Source: Lachnospira pectinoschiza
Lineage (GTDB): Bacteria; Bacillota; Clostridia; Lachnospirales; Lachnospiraceae
DNA: 64,000 nt
NCBI RefSeq assembly: GCF_020564355.1
Contig: NZ_JAJCRR010000002.1
Coordinates: 62,001 to 126,000, forward strand
Direction: 5' to 3'
In this document: positions 1-8,468 of the stretch, piece after piece
Layout of the letters: every line of letters starts with the position of its first letter
Numbering within the stretch: position 1 is the stretch's first letter
Notes under the pieces: model-generated
Databases searched by the model: none
The model's input: the letters and a program-made list of their open reading frames with translations, nothing else
Told to the model about the DNA's origin: nothing
Program-made: the position numbers and the translations under genes

Positions 1-168
1 ACCTTTAAACGAGCCATTTATGAAAAACCGTCGACTATCAACGGACAAAAACGTGAGGAAGAAGATGCCGTTATTGGTGCAGGTTCCAGTACTAAAGGCT
101 TTGCACAGAGTTTTATACCTTTAATTACTTATTATAAAGCACTGTCTGAAAATGATATGAGATGGTGA
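1..168 (+). CDS. C-terminal end of an unidentified protein (partial)
   Basis: An open frame runs in from the left edge and stops at TGA 166-168, giving 55 residues that end in ALSENDMRW. It contains a small-residue stretch, GAGSSTKGF, about 30 residues from the end. I do not recognise the family. The part seen is mostly polar, with no membrane segment. A 65-bp gap with no clear terminator separates it from the next gene in the same direction, so the two could be co-transcribed. Only the end of the gene is visible, so no function is offered. Confidence 0.5.
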   Translation, partial: TFKRAIYEKPSTINGQKREEEDAVIGAGSSTKGFAQSFIPLITYYKALSENDMRW

Positions 169-233
169 TTTGACGAAAGCGGGCATTGCGTAGTAAAATA
201 AAAGAAAAATGATGTCAGAATGGAGAATAAGCT

Positions 234-1070
234 ATGAGATTAGGTATTAGAGCACATGATACAAAATATGCACCGCTGGATGAAATGGTGGCAAATATCC
301 ACAATATGGGATTTCACTGTATGCACATTGCGCTGGCAAAGTCTATCAAGGAATTTAAGCCGGAAATCGAAACGATGACACCGGGACTTGCGATGTATAT
401 GAAAGAAATCTGCAGAAAAAATGATGTGGATGTGGCAGTCCTTGGCTGTTATCTGAATCTTTGCAACCCGGACCCGGAACAGCACAAAAAAATCGTGGAT
501 AAATATATTGCATCGATTCGTTTTGCAAGCATTTTAGGCTGCGGTGTGGTTGGAACAGAAACAGGCGCGGTTAATACCGAATACAAGTACGAGCCTGCAA
601 ACCATACAGAAGAAGCGTTACAGACCTTTATTGAAAATTTAAGACCAATTGTAAAGTGCGCAGAGCAGTTCGGTGTGATTATCGCCATTGAACCGGTATG
701 GAAGCACATTGTATGTACCGTGGAACGCGCAAGAAAGGTTTTAGATGCGATTGATTCTCCAAATCTCCAGATTATCTTTGACCCGGTAAATCTGCTCTGC
801 GTGGATAACATTGACAGACAGGATGAGATTATCAATCAGGCATTTGAACTGCTTGGTGATGAAATTGCAGTCGTACACTGCAAGGATTATGTGGTCGAAG
901 GTAATGAGTTAAAGTCGATTGCAGCAGGAACCGGAAGCCTGAACTATCCGCTCCTTTTAAAGAAGATTAAAGAGCATAAGCCGTATGTACACTGTACGCT
1001 TGAAAATACCGTTCCGGAAAATGCGGCGGCTACAAAAGAGTTTATGGAAAAAACTTACGCTTCCGTATAG
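234..1070 (+). CDS. Sugar phosphate isomerase/epimerase-like TIM-barrel protein
   Basis: 278 residues with the layout of the xylose-isomerase-like / AP-endonuclease-2 TIM-barrel superfamily (IolE, tagatose epimerase and hydroxypyruvate isomerase relatives). The N-terminus MRLGIRAHD is a typical first beta strand. Acidic and histidine residues that would bind the metal appear in order: GTETGA near residue 105, IAIEPVWKH near 150 (Glu and His), IIFDPVNLL near 184, VVHCKDY near 215 and CTLENTV near 257. The start is ATG 234 with GGAG about 8 bases upstream. Members of this family isomerise or epimerise keto-sugars or inositol derivatives in the cytoplasm. The exact substrate cannot be told from sequence, and no sugar transporter or kinase lies beside it. 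The family is fairly sure, the substrate unknown. Confidence 0.75.
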   Translation: MRLGIRAHDTKYAPLDEMVANIHNMGFHCMHIALAKSIKEFKPEIETMTPGLAMYMKEICRKNDVDVAVLGCYLNLCNPDPEQHKKIVDKYIASIRFASILGCGVVGTETGAVNTEYKYEPANHTEEALQTFIENLRPIVKCAEQFGVIIAIEPVWKHIVCTVERARKVLDAIDSPNLQIIFDPVNLLCVDNIDRQDEIINQAFELLGDEIAVVHCKDYVVEGNELKSIAAGTGSLNYPLLLKKIKEHKPYVHCTLENTVPENAAATKEFMEKTYASV

Positions 1071-1073
1071 GGG

Positions 1074-1102
1074 TTGTATTTTTTTGTATCAGAATATATA
1101 AT
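1074..1102 (+). promoter_or_regulatory. Probable sigma-A promoter of rel
   Basis: TTGTAT at 1074-1079, a 17-bp spacer and a perfect TATAAT at 1097-1102 lie just after the stop of the preceding gene and about 40 bases before the rel start. Spacing and -10 box match the vegetative consensus; the -35 box matches four of six bases. No start site has been mapped. Confidence 0.6.
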
Positions 1103-1142
1103 GGTAATAATTTTTCCTATACAGTGAACGCGGAGGTAGCGT

Positions 1143-3446
1143 ATGCCAGAAGAAATAGTACGAGTAAACGAGGCAAATCAGAAATCAGACAGATTGGAGA
1201 AGCAGGTTGCGACACCTGCGGATTTTACCAGTCCTGAAGTGTTATATGAGGATTTGATACAGGAAATCCGTAAATACCACCCGTCATCGGATTTATCCGA
1301 CATTGAACGGGCTTATAAGATAGCAAGGGACGCCCATGAAGGACAGAAACGTAAATCAGGTGAGCCGTATATTATCCATCCGCTCTGCGTGGCAATTATC
1401 CTTGCAGAGCTGGAACTTGATAAAGAAACAATTATTGCGGGACTTTTGCATGACGTGGTAGAAGATACTGTGATGACGAGTGAAGACGTTACGAGGGAAT
1501 TCGGTGCGGAAGTGGCACTGCTTGTTGATGGTGTTACGAAGCTGACCCAGTTAAATTACCAGCATGATAAGATTGAAGTGCAGGCAGAAAATTTAAGAAA
1601 AATGTTTCTTGCCATGGCAAAGGATATCCGTGTTATCCTGATTAAACTGGCGGACCGCCTGCATAATATGCGGACGATGCAGTATCAGACACCGGCAAAG
1701 CAGATTGAAAAATCGCGTGAAACGATGGAAATCTATGCACCAATTGCACATCGTCTTGGTATTTCCAAGATTAAAGTGGAACTGGATGATTTATCCATGC
1801 AGTATCTGATGCCGGATGTTTATCAGGATCTGGTTGAAAAGATTAACTTAAATAAAGCAGGCAGAGAAGCATTTATCGACAGCATTATCAAAGAAGTCGG
1901 CATGCACATCAGCAATGCGGGCATAGAAGCAGAGATTAACGGACGTGTCAAGCATTTCTTCTCCATTTACAGAAAAATGGTCAATCAGAATAAGACACTC
2001 GACCAGATTTACGATATTTTTGCCGTACGTATTATTGTAGATACCGTGAAAGACTGTTATGCGGCACTCGGTGTTATTCATGAAATGTACAAGCCGATTC
2101 CGGGACGTTTCAAGGATTATATTGCCATGCCGAAGCCGAATATGTATCAGTCCCTGCATACCACACTGATTGCATCAAACGGGCAGCCGTTTGAAATTCA
2201 GATTCGTACTTATGAAATGCACCGTACTGCTGAATACGGTATTGCGGCACACTGGAAATATAAGGAAGGCAAGAGCGGAGAAACGGGCAACGAATCCGAA
2301 GAAGCAAAGTTGAGCTGGCTGCGCCAGATTCTGGAATGGCAGAAGGAAATGTCCGATAACAAGGAATTTTTATCGTCTATTAAAAATGACCTCAATCTGT
2401 TTTCAGACAGTGTGTACTGCTTTACACCATCCGGTGATGTCAAAAATCTTCCGGCAGGTTCCTGTCCGATCGATTTTGCATACAGTATCCACAGTGCTGT
2501 CGGTAATAAGATGGTCGGTGCAAGAGTCAATGGAAAGCTTGTCAATATTGATTATCAGATTAAGAGCGGTGACCGGATTGAGATTATTACATCACAGAAT
2601 TCCAAAGGACCGAGCCGTGACTGGTTAAGCATTGTCAAAAGTACACAGGCACGCAATAAAATTAACCAGTGGTTTAAGCAGGAATTAAAAGAAGACAACA
2701 TTTTAAAAGGAAAAGAAATGCTGTCAACATATTGCAAGACGAAGGGCATTGTATTATCAGAACTTACAAAGCCGGAGATTATCGAAAAAGCGCTGCGCAA
2801 ATATGGCTTTAAGGACTGGGAGTCCATGCTGGCATCTGTCGGACACGGCGGATTAAAAGAAGGACAGGTTATCAACAAACTGTCCGAAGAATACGAAAAG
2901 CGCAAGAAGGCAGAAATTACCGATACACAGGTGCTGGAAGAAATCGTCCAGAATGAAGCCAAAGCCAATAAGGAAACGTCCAAAAAGAATAAGGGTGGTA
3001 TTGTTGTCAAAGGCATCCATGATGTCGCGGTTCGTTTTTCAAAGTGCTGTAATCCGGTTCCGGGTGATGAAATCGTCGGTTTTGTCACAAGAGGCAGAGG
3101 TATTTCCATTCACCGGACAGACTGTATCAATATTTTGAACTTTCCAGACAGCGAGCGTGCAAGACTGATTGAAGCAGAATGGGAGTCTACAGGTTCTAAG
3201 GAAGAAAAATACGGTGCAGAGATTAACATTTTTGCCAATAACAGAACAGGACTAATTATTGATATTTCCCGTGTATTTACGGAAGCAAATATTGATGTGA
3301 TGTTTATGAACAGCCGTGTCAATAAAAAAGGACTGGCAACGATTAACATGGGATTTGATATCCACGGAAAAGAAGAATTAAACCGTCTGGTTGATAAGTT
3401 AAGGAAAATCGAAGGCGTGACGGATATCATAAGAGCCACCGGCTAA
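1143..3446 (+). CDS. rel: Bifunctional (p)ppGpp synthetase/hydrolase Rel
   Basis: 767 residues, the usual length of the long RelA/SpoT homologue of Firmicutes, which makes and degrades the stringent-response alarmone (p)ppGpp. Domains in order: an HD hydrolase domain (LLHDVVEDT around residues 100-108, with the HD metal pair intact); a synthetase domain at about 285-375 (VRIIVDTVKDCY, GRFKDYIAMPKPNMYQSLHT, EIQIRT); a TGS domain at about 425-490; a helical and zinc-finger-like region with paired cysteines (FSKCCNPVPGD near 635); and a C-terminal ACT domain from about 690. Both catalytic domains look complete, so both activities are expected. A consensus promoter lies just upstream and AGGTAG precedes ATG 1143. 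It is followed by a cluster of hairpins. Confidence 0.96.
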   Translation: MPEEIVRVNEANQKSDRLEKQVATPADFTSPEVLYEDLIQEIRKYHPSSDLSDIERAYKIARDAHEGQKRKSGEPYIIHPLCVAIILAELELDKETIIAGLLHDVVEDTVMTSEDVTREFGAEVALLVDGVTKLTQLNYQHDKIEVQAENLRKMFLAMAKDIRVILIKLADRLHNMRTMQYQTPAKQIEKSRETMEIYAPIAHRLGISKIKVELDDLSMQYLMPDVYQDLVEKINLNKAGREAFIDSIIKEVGMHISNAGIEAEINGRVKHFFSIYRKMVNQNKTLDQIYDIFAVRIIVDTVKDCYAALGVIHEMYKPIPGRFKDYIAMPKPNMYQSLHTTLIASNGQPFEIQIRTYEMHRTAEYGIAAHWKYKEGKSGETGNESEEAKLSWLRQILEWQKEMSDNKEFLSSIKNDLNLFSDSVYCFTPSGDVKNLPAGSCPIDFAYSIHSAVGNKMVGARVNGKLVNIDYQIKSGDRIEIITSQNSKGPSRDWLSIVKSTQARNKINQWFKQELKEDNILKGKEMLSTYCKTKGIVLSELTKPEIIEKALRKYGFKDWESMLASVGHGGLKEGQVINKLSEEYEKRKKAEITDTQVLEEIVQNEAKANKETSKKNKGGIVVKGIHDVAVRFSKCCNPVPGDEIVGFVTRGRGISIHRTDCINILNFPDSERARLIEAEWESTGSKEEKYGAEINIFANNRTGLIIDISRVFTEANIDVMFMNSRVNKKGLATINMGFDIHGKEELNRLVDKLRKIEGVTDIIRATG

Positions 3447-3447
3447 A

Positions 3448-3601
3448 TGTTCAAAAGCCATATATGAGAGCTTTTGAACATAGCAGTATTGCAGAGCAAT
3501 ACTGCGGTGAAATGGCGGTGCTAAAGCTTTTCGGAATTTGAAAAATCCGTATACCGAAGATTTTTCAAATAGCAAAATTGTGCCGCAAACGGCACAATTT
3601 T
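3448..3601. repeat. Cluster of four consecutive hairpins after rel
   Basis: Four perfect inverted repeats stand head to tail within 154 bp: 3448-3480 (11-bp arms), 3483-3505 (10-bp arms, 3-nt loop), 3536-3570 (12-bp arms, 11-nt loop) and 3574-3601 (12-bp arms, 4-nt loop). None is followed by a good T-run, so a simple intrinsic terminator is not obvious. The arms differ in sequence from one hairpin to the next. The stretch could be a folded 3' untranslated region, a termination or RNA-stability region, or a relic of palindromic repeats. Confidence 0.7.
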
Positions 3602-3647
3602 ACGTGGTGTTGGCGGTATGAGGACTGCTGGAAGGAGTATATTATAC

Positions 3648-4280
3648 ATGGGTAAGATTGAACTGGATTTCAGGGTGCTGGGAGATGTGGGGACGAACTG
3701 TTACCTGCTTTGCAATCAGGAAACCAAAGAATGTATATTAATTGATGCGCCGGATTTGCCGGACAGGATTGATGAAATGATTGCGGCATCCGGCTGTAAG
3801 CTTTGTGCAGTCCTTTTAACACACGGACATTACGACCATATTTTAGCGGCAGAGGAAGTACGCAAAAGACATAACGTGCAGGTGTATGTATCCGAAGATG
3901 AAAAAGAACTGTTGCACAGTCCGCAGATGAATCTTTCGCAGGGCTACGGGCGCAGTACGGTGCTTGATGCAGATGTGTACCATAAGGACGGAGCGCATTT
4001 ATCTCTTGCGGGACTGGATATTGAAGTCTTTCACACACCGGGACATACTGCGGGCGGAAGCTGCTATTATATCGCAGAAGCGGGCATTTTGTTTTCAGGA
4101 GATACGCTGTTTGCAGCATCTGTCGGCAGAACCGATTTTCCGACCGGCAGCATGAGTGCCATTGTGCGTTCCATTAAAGGAAAGATTCTTGTCCTGCCGG
4201 ATGACACAAAAGTTTTTCCGGGACACGGAGAATCGACGAGTGTGGCATATGAAAAGAAATACAATCCGTTTTTGCAGTGA
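3648..4280 (+). CDS. Metallo-beta-lactamase fold hydrolase (glyoxalase II-like)
   Basis: 210 residues from ATG 3648, chosen because GGAAGGAG at about 3629-3636 is well placed for it; an in-frame ATG at 3618 has no ribosome site. It carries the family's zinc ligands: THGHYDH near residue 56, HTPGHTAGG near 130, SGDTLF near 153 and FPGHGES near 195. Proteins of this type (YqgX/GloB2-like) are cytoplasmic thioester or related hydrolases, often annotated as hydroxyacylglutathione hydrolase. Most clostridia lack glutathione, so that name should be taken loosely. It lies 49 bp before hemZ in the same direction, a pairing also seen in related genomes as far as I recall. Confidence 0.85.
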   Translation: MGKIELDFRVLGDVGTNCYLLCNQETKECILIDAPDLPDRIDEMIAASGCKLCAVLLTHGHYDHILAAEEVRKRHNVQVYVSEDEKELLHSPQMNLSQGYGRSTVLDADVYHKDGAHLSLAGLDIEVFHTPGHTAGGSCYYIAEAGILFSGDTLFAASVGRTDFPTGSMSAIVRSIKGKILVLPDDTKVFPGHGESTSVAYEKKYNPFLQ

Positions 4281-4329
4281 AAATTTTAAAGATATAAAAA
4301 TGCAACAAACAGTAAGTTAGGAATGAAAC

Positions 4330-5751
4330 ATGATATATATAAAAATATCCGACATGGATTTTTATGATGATGCAGTGGTGCTTATTAAATCCTTTTATCC
4401 GCGGACAGAGGTCATGCAGTATCAGGAGCAGGCAGAGCAGACACGCACAGCACAGGATATTGTGATTGAACCGGAAGTACCGGAAAAAGACGGGCGTTCC
4501 AAGAAAGAACTCCACGAAGCGTTTAAATGTAGACTGTATACAAAGTTATCTGCACAGTTAAACAAGACACTGCCGTGGGGCTATCTTACGGGTGTGCGCC
4601 CAAGTAAAATCGCCTATACCCTGTTGGAAAAAGGTGCAGACCGCGAGCAGATTTTGGAAGAATTTACAAAAAAGCACCTTGTCAGTGAGAAAAAGGCGCA
4701 GCTTGCCTTACAGGTTGCACAGACAGAGAAAAGCATTTTGGAAAAAATGGATTATAAGAACGGATACAGCCTGTATATCGGGATTCCGTTCTGTCCGACA
4801 ACCTGTCTGTACTGCTCATTTACATCTTATTCGCTGGCGGCATATCAAAGCAAAGTACAACCGTATCTGGAAGCTTTATTAAAGGAAATGAAATACGTAT
4901 CGGAAGCGATGCGTGGACGGAGACTGGATACGGTTTATTTTGGCGGCGGAACGCCGACGACGTTAAGCGCAGGACAGCTGGATATGTTATTGACAGAGCT
5001 GGAGCGGCAGTTTGATTTGTCAGCGTGCCGGGAATTGACCGTAGAAGCGGGCAGACCGGACAGTATTACCTATGAGAAGCTGTGTGTATTAAAGGCACAC
5101 CATGTAGACCGCATTTCCATTAATCCGCAGACAATGAACCAGCAGACACTGGATTTAATCGGGCGCAGACATACGGTGGAGCAGATTGAAGAAGCATTTG
5201 CACTGGCAGGAAAAGCCGGGCTTGACAATATCAATATGGATATGATTCTTGGACTGCCGGGCGAAAATAAAGAAATGGTACAGCATACGCTTGAAAAAAT
5301 AAAAGCACTTGCACCGGAAAGCCTGACCGTTCATTCGCTTGCGATTAAGCGTGCGGCGGCATTAAATATCTGGCGCGAAAAATATCTGGATTTGCAAATG
5401 GACAACAGCGACGAAATCGTATCCATGGCGGCAGATTATGCACACCAGATGGGACATCAGCCATATTATATGTATAGGCAGAAGAATATGGCGGGCAACT
5501 TTGAAAATGTGGGTTACAGCAAGCCGGGGCTTGAGTGTATTTACAACATTTTAATTATGGAAGAAAAGCAGACAATTATCGCAATGGGTGCAGGCGCTTC
5601 TACAAAGATTGTTTTTCAGAATGAAACAGAAGGCGGACAGGCAGGACGCATTGAGCGGATTGAAAATGTAAAGGATGTCACGAATTACATACAGCGGATT
5701 GATGAAATGATTGAGCGGAAACGAAAGTTTTTCAGTGAAAATAATTTTTAA
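4330..5751 (+). CDS. hemZ: Radical SAM coproporphyrinogen dehydrogenase-like protein HemZ
   Basis: 473 residues. An N-terminal extension of about 150 residues typical of HemZ precedes the radical SAM core. The cluster motif is IPFCPTTCLYCSF (CxxxCxxC) near residues 153-165, followed by YFGGGTPTTL near 203 and the DNINMDMILGLPGE stretch near 300, as in the HemN/HemW/HemZ group. HemZ-type proteins are annotated as oxygen-independent coproporphyrinogen III oxidases, but in clostridia that lack a full haem pathway the true role is unsettled, and some relatives act in haem handling. No other haem gene is nearby. The stop codon overlaps an ATG by one base (TAATG 5749-5753). Confidence 0.85.
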   Translation: MIYIKISDMDFYDDAVVLIKSFYPRTEVMQYQEQAEQTRTAQDIVIEPEVPEKDGRSKKELHEAFKCRLYTKLSAQLNKTLPWGYLTGVRPSKIAYTLLEKGADREQILEEFTKKHLVSEKKAQLALQVAQTEKSILEKMDYKNGYSLYIGIPFCPTTCLYCSFTSYSLAAYQSKVQPYLEALLKEMKYVSEAMRGRRLDTVYFGGGTPTTLSAGQLDMLLTELERQFDLSACRELTVEAGRPDSITYEKLCVLKAHHVDRISINPQTMNQQTLDLIGRRHTVEQIEEAFALAGKAGLDNINMDMILGLPGENKEMVQHTLEKIKALAPESLTVHSLAIKRAAALNIWREKYLDLQMDNSDEIVSMAADYAHQMGHQPYYMYRQKNMAGNFENVGYSKPGLECIYNILIMEEKQTIIAMGAGASTKIVFQNETEGGQAGRIERIENVKDVTNYIQRIDEMIERKRKFFSENNF

Positions 5752-5771
5752 TGAATGGACTGGAGGAACAT

Positions 5772-6401
5772 ATGCAGGACTGCGGACTGGAAGAAAATAT
5801 TATCAATGATTTCAAAGATGGTATTTCTCACGGGATACTGGTCGGAAATTTGACTTATGCGCTTGCAAAAAGGCTGGGCATGAGCGAAGATGAAGCGTAT
5901 GAGTTAAAGCTGGCGGGAATGATTCACGACGTTGGTAAATTAAAGCTCTCCCCATACCTGTACGGACGTAACAGTGACGGGTTATCCATTGAAGAAATGA
6001 AGTATATGCGGATGCATTCCAAAATCGGATATGAATATCTGAAACGGTATGATTTTTCAGATACGGTTATGAAAACGGTGCTGTATCACCACGAATGTTT
6101 TGACGGAAGCGGGTATCCGAATAATTTAAGCGGGGAGGAAATTCCGTTTGGCGCAAGAATACTGCGGCTTACCGATGAATTTGCGGCGTTGATTTCTGAG
6201 CGTCCGTATCGAAAAGCATTTGACATTGATACCGCAGTGGATATAATAATAGAAGAAATCAAAAACATGGATATGCGCGTGTTTTTGGAATTTCAGCGCA
6301 TGATTCACGAAGAATCCACGCTGAAGCTTATAGAGGACAGTAAAATCCGGCTTGAGAATCTGGATATTTACGATTTATTGAATGAAGAAAAGCCGCAATA
6401 G
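5772..6401 (+). CDS. HD-GYP domain phosphodiesterase
   Basis: 209 residues from ATG 5772, preferred because GGAGG at 5762-5766 precedes it; the ATG at 5751 overlaps the hemZ stop but has no ribosome site. The protein is essentially one HD-GYP domain, with MIHDVGK near residue 54, HHECFDGSGYP near 98, and the GARILRLTDEFAAL / RPYRKAF block near 120. HD-GYP enzymes hydrolyse cyclic di-GMP in the cytoplasm; all expected metal and signature residues are present. There is no receiver or other sensor domain, so activity would be set by expression or a partner protein. It probably lies in one transcript with hemZ. Confidence 0.85.
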   Translation: MQDCGLEENIINDFKDGISHGILVGNLTYALAKRLGMSEDEAYELKLAGMIHDVGKLKLSPYLYGRNSDGLSIEEMKYMRMHSKIGYEYLKRYDFSDTVMKTVLYHHECFDGSGYPNNLSGEEIPFGARILRLTDEFAALISERPYRKAFDIDTAVDIIIEEIKNMDMRVFLEFQRMIHEESTLKLIEDSKIRLENLDIYDLLNEEKPQ

Positions 6402-6425
6402 GCGAGTTTAGGAGGAAGTTACAAC

Positions 6426-8219
6426 ATGGCTGAATCAATGGTTGGCTTAAAAAGAACACACAGATGTACAGAAGTTTCTGCCGCAAATATCGGGGAAACC
6501 GTAACCGTAATGGGCTGGGTACAGACCAGAAGAAATCTGGGCGCACTCATTTTTGTGGATTTAAGGGACAGAAGTGGCATTTTACAGATTTTATTTGATG
6601 AAAATACGGTCGGAAGCGAAGGCTTTAAGAAAGCATACGGTATCCGTAACGAATATGTTATTGCAGTAGTCGGAAAGGTACAGAAGCGTTCCGGCGCAGT
6701 CAATGAGAATTTAAAGACAGGTGATATTGAAGTGGTTGCAGAACAGATTCGTGTATTATCAGAATCTGAAACACCGCCGTTCCCAATTGAGGAGAATATC
6801 AATACAAAGGAAGATTTACGATTAAAATACCGCTGCCTGGATTTAAGAAGACCGGATTTACAGTCGAACATTATGATGCGCAGTAAGGTTGCGACACTCA
6901 CAAGAGCATTCCTTGCAAATGAAGGCTTTCTTGAAATTGAAACACCGATGCTTACAAAGAGTACACCGGAAGGCGCAAGAGATTACCTTGTACCGAGCCG
7001 TATTCACCCGGGTAAGTTCTACGCACTGCCGCAGTCACCGCAGTTATTCAAGCAGATGTTAATGTGCTCCGGTTATGACCGTTATATGCAGATTGCAAGA
7101 TGTTTCCGTGATGAAGATTTAAGAGCGGACAGACAGCCGGAATTTACACAGATTGATATGGAATTATCATTTGTTGACGTAGATGACGTGATTGATGTCA
7201 ATGAACGTCTGTTAGCTTATCTGTTTAAGGAAGTGTTAGACATTGATGTGGATTTGCCAATCCAGCGTATGACATGGCAGGAAGCAATGGATCGTTTCGG
7301 TTCTGATAAGCCGGATTTAAGATTCGGCATGGAATTAAAGAATATTACGGAGCTTGTGAAAAACTGCGGCTTCGGCGTATTTACATCAGCCATTGAAAAC
7401 GGCGGAACAGTCCGTGGTATCAATGCCAAGGGACAGGGTGCAATGCCGAGAAAGAAGATTGATGCACTTGTGGATTTTGCAAAGGGTTACGGCGCAAAGG
7501 GTCTTGCTTACATTGCAATTCATGAAGATGGTTCGTTAAAGTCTTCATTTGCAAAATTTATGACAGATGAAGAAATGCAGGCAATCGTTACGGCTATGGA
7601 TGGTCAGGCAGGCGATTTACTGCTGTTTGCCGCAGACCGCAACAAGATTGTATGGAATGTTTTAGGCGCACTTCGTGTTGAACTGGCAGGTCAGATGGGT
7701 CTGTTAGACAAGAACGAATATAAGTTCCTCTGGGTAACGGAATTCCCGCAGTTTGAGTGGTCTGATGAAGAAAACCGTTTCGTGGCAATGCATCATCCGT
7801 TTACAATGCCAATGGACGAAGACCTTGACCAGCTTGAAACCAATCCGGGCGCAGTCCGCGCAAAGGCATATGATATCGTCTTAAACGGTACGGAAATCGG
7901 TGGCGGAAGTGTCAGAATCCATCAGGCAGACGTTCAGGCAAGAATGTTTAAGGCACTGGGCATGTCTGATGAAGTGGCAAATGAGAAGTTCGGCTTCCTC
8001 TTAGATGCTTTTAAGTATGGTGTGCCGCCGCACGCAGGACTGGCTTATGGTCTGGACAGACTTGTTATGCTTATGGCAAAATGTGATAGTATCCGTGACG
8101 TAATTGCTTTCCCGAAGGTAAAGGATGCTTCCTGCCTGCTGACAAACGCACCGGATGTGGTCGATGCAAAGCAGCTTGAAGAATTATCGATTGCCATTGA
8201 AGAAGAACAGGAAGTTTAA
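6426..8219 (+). CDS. aspS: Aspartyl-tRNA synthetase
   Basis: 597 residues, the usual size of bacterial-type AspRS, which charges tRNA-Asp. An N-terminal OB-fold anticodon-binding domain covers about residues 10-110. The class II catalytic core has motif 2 (FRDEDLRADRQPEFTQID) near 222-238 and motif 3 (GLAYGLDRLVML) near 540. The bacterial GAD insertion lies at about 290-420. ATG 6426 has a strong AGGAGG at about 6410. The gene follows the HD-GYP gene by 24 bp and is followed by a hairpin. Whether it also charges tRNA-Asn cannot be decided here, since no Gat or AsnS genes are in view. Confidence 0.97.
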   Translation: MAESMVGLKRTHRCTEVSAANIGETVTVMGWVQTRRNLGALIFVDLRDRSGILQILFDENTVGSEGFKKAYGIRNEYVIAVVGKVQKRSGAVNENLKTGDIEVVAEQIRVLSESETPPFPIEENINTKEDLRLKYRCLDLRRPDLQSNIMMRSKVATLTRAFLANEGFLEIETPMLTKSTPEGARDYLVPSRIHPGKFYALPQSPQLFKQMLMCSGYDRYMQIARCFRDEDLRADRQPEFTQIDMELSFVDVDDVIDVNERLLAYLFKEVLDIDVDLPIQRMTWQEAMDRFGSDKPDLRFGMELKNITELVKNCGFGVFTSAIENGGTVRGINAKGQGAMPRKKIDALVDFAKGYGAKGLAYIAIHEDGSLKSSFAKFMTDEEMQAIVTAMDGQAGDLLLFAADRNKIVWNVLGALRVELAGQMGLLDKNEYKFLWVTEFPQFEWSDEENRFVAMHHPFTMPMDEDLDQLETNPGAVRAKAYDIVLNGTEIGGGSVRIHQADVQARMFKALGMSDEVANEKFGFLLDAFKYGVPPHAGLAYGLDRLVMLMAKCDSIRDVIAFPKVKDASCLLTNAPDVVDAKQLEELSIAIEEEQEV

Positions 8220-8238
8220 ATAATTTTAAAAAATTGGC

Positions 8239-8275
8239 AAAAGCCGCTGTCCGTATGATCCGGGTGGCGGCTTTT
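8239..8275 (+). terminator. Likely terminator of aspS
   Basis: AAAAGCCGC at 8239-8247 pairs perfectly with GCGGCTTTT at 8267-8275, 20 bases after the aspS stop. The T-run is short and mostly part of the stem, so efficiency is uncertain. Confidence 0.7.
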
Positions 8276-8371
8276 GGATAATTTTTTCCTGCGGCGGGCT
8301 TACACTTTGTGAAAATACACAAAAACACTTTTGTATATCTTTTTGTTATGGTTAATTTTTACAGGAAAGAG

Positions 8372-8400
8372 TTGAAAAAAACGTACAAATAATGTATGAT
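8372..8400 (+). promoter_or_regulatory. Probable sigma-A promoter of the chemoreceptor gene
   Basis: TTGAAA (8372-8377), a 17-bp spacer and TATGAT (8395-8400) stand about 70 bases before the chemoreceptor start. I saw no match to the flagellar sigma-28 consensus here. Confidence 0.5.
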
Positions 8401-8468
8401 AATATCATCTAAATTGCAGACATTATCGTGCAGTTAAAATATTGGAGGAAAAATAAAGGAGTATTATA

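Noticed and set aside
2555..3109. 184-codon minus-strand frame inside rel
   Set aside because: Fully inside an intact, well-conserved gene; no ribosome site; typical shadow frame.
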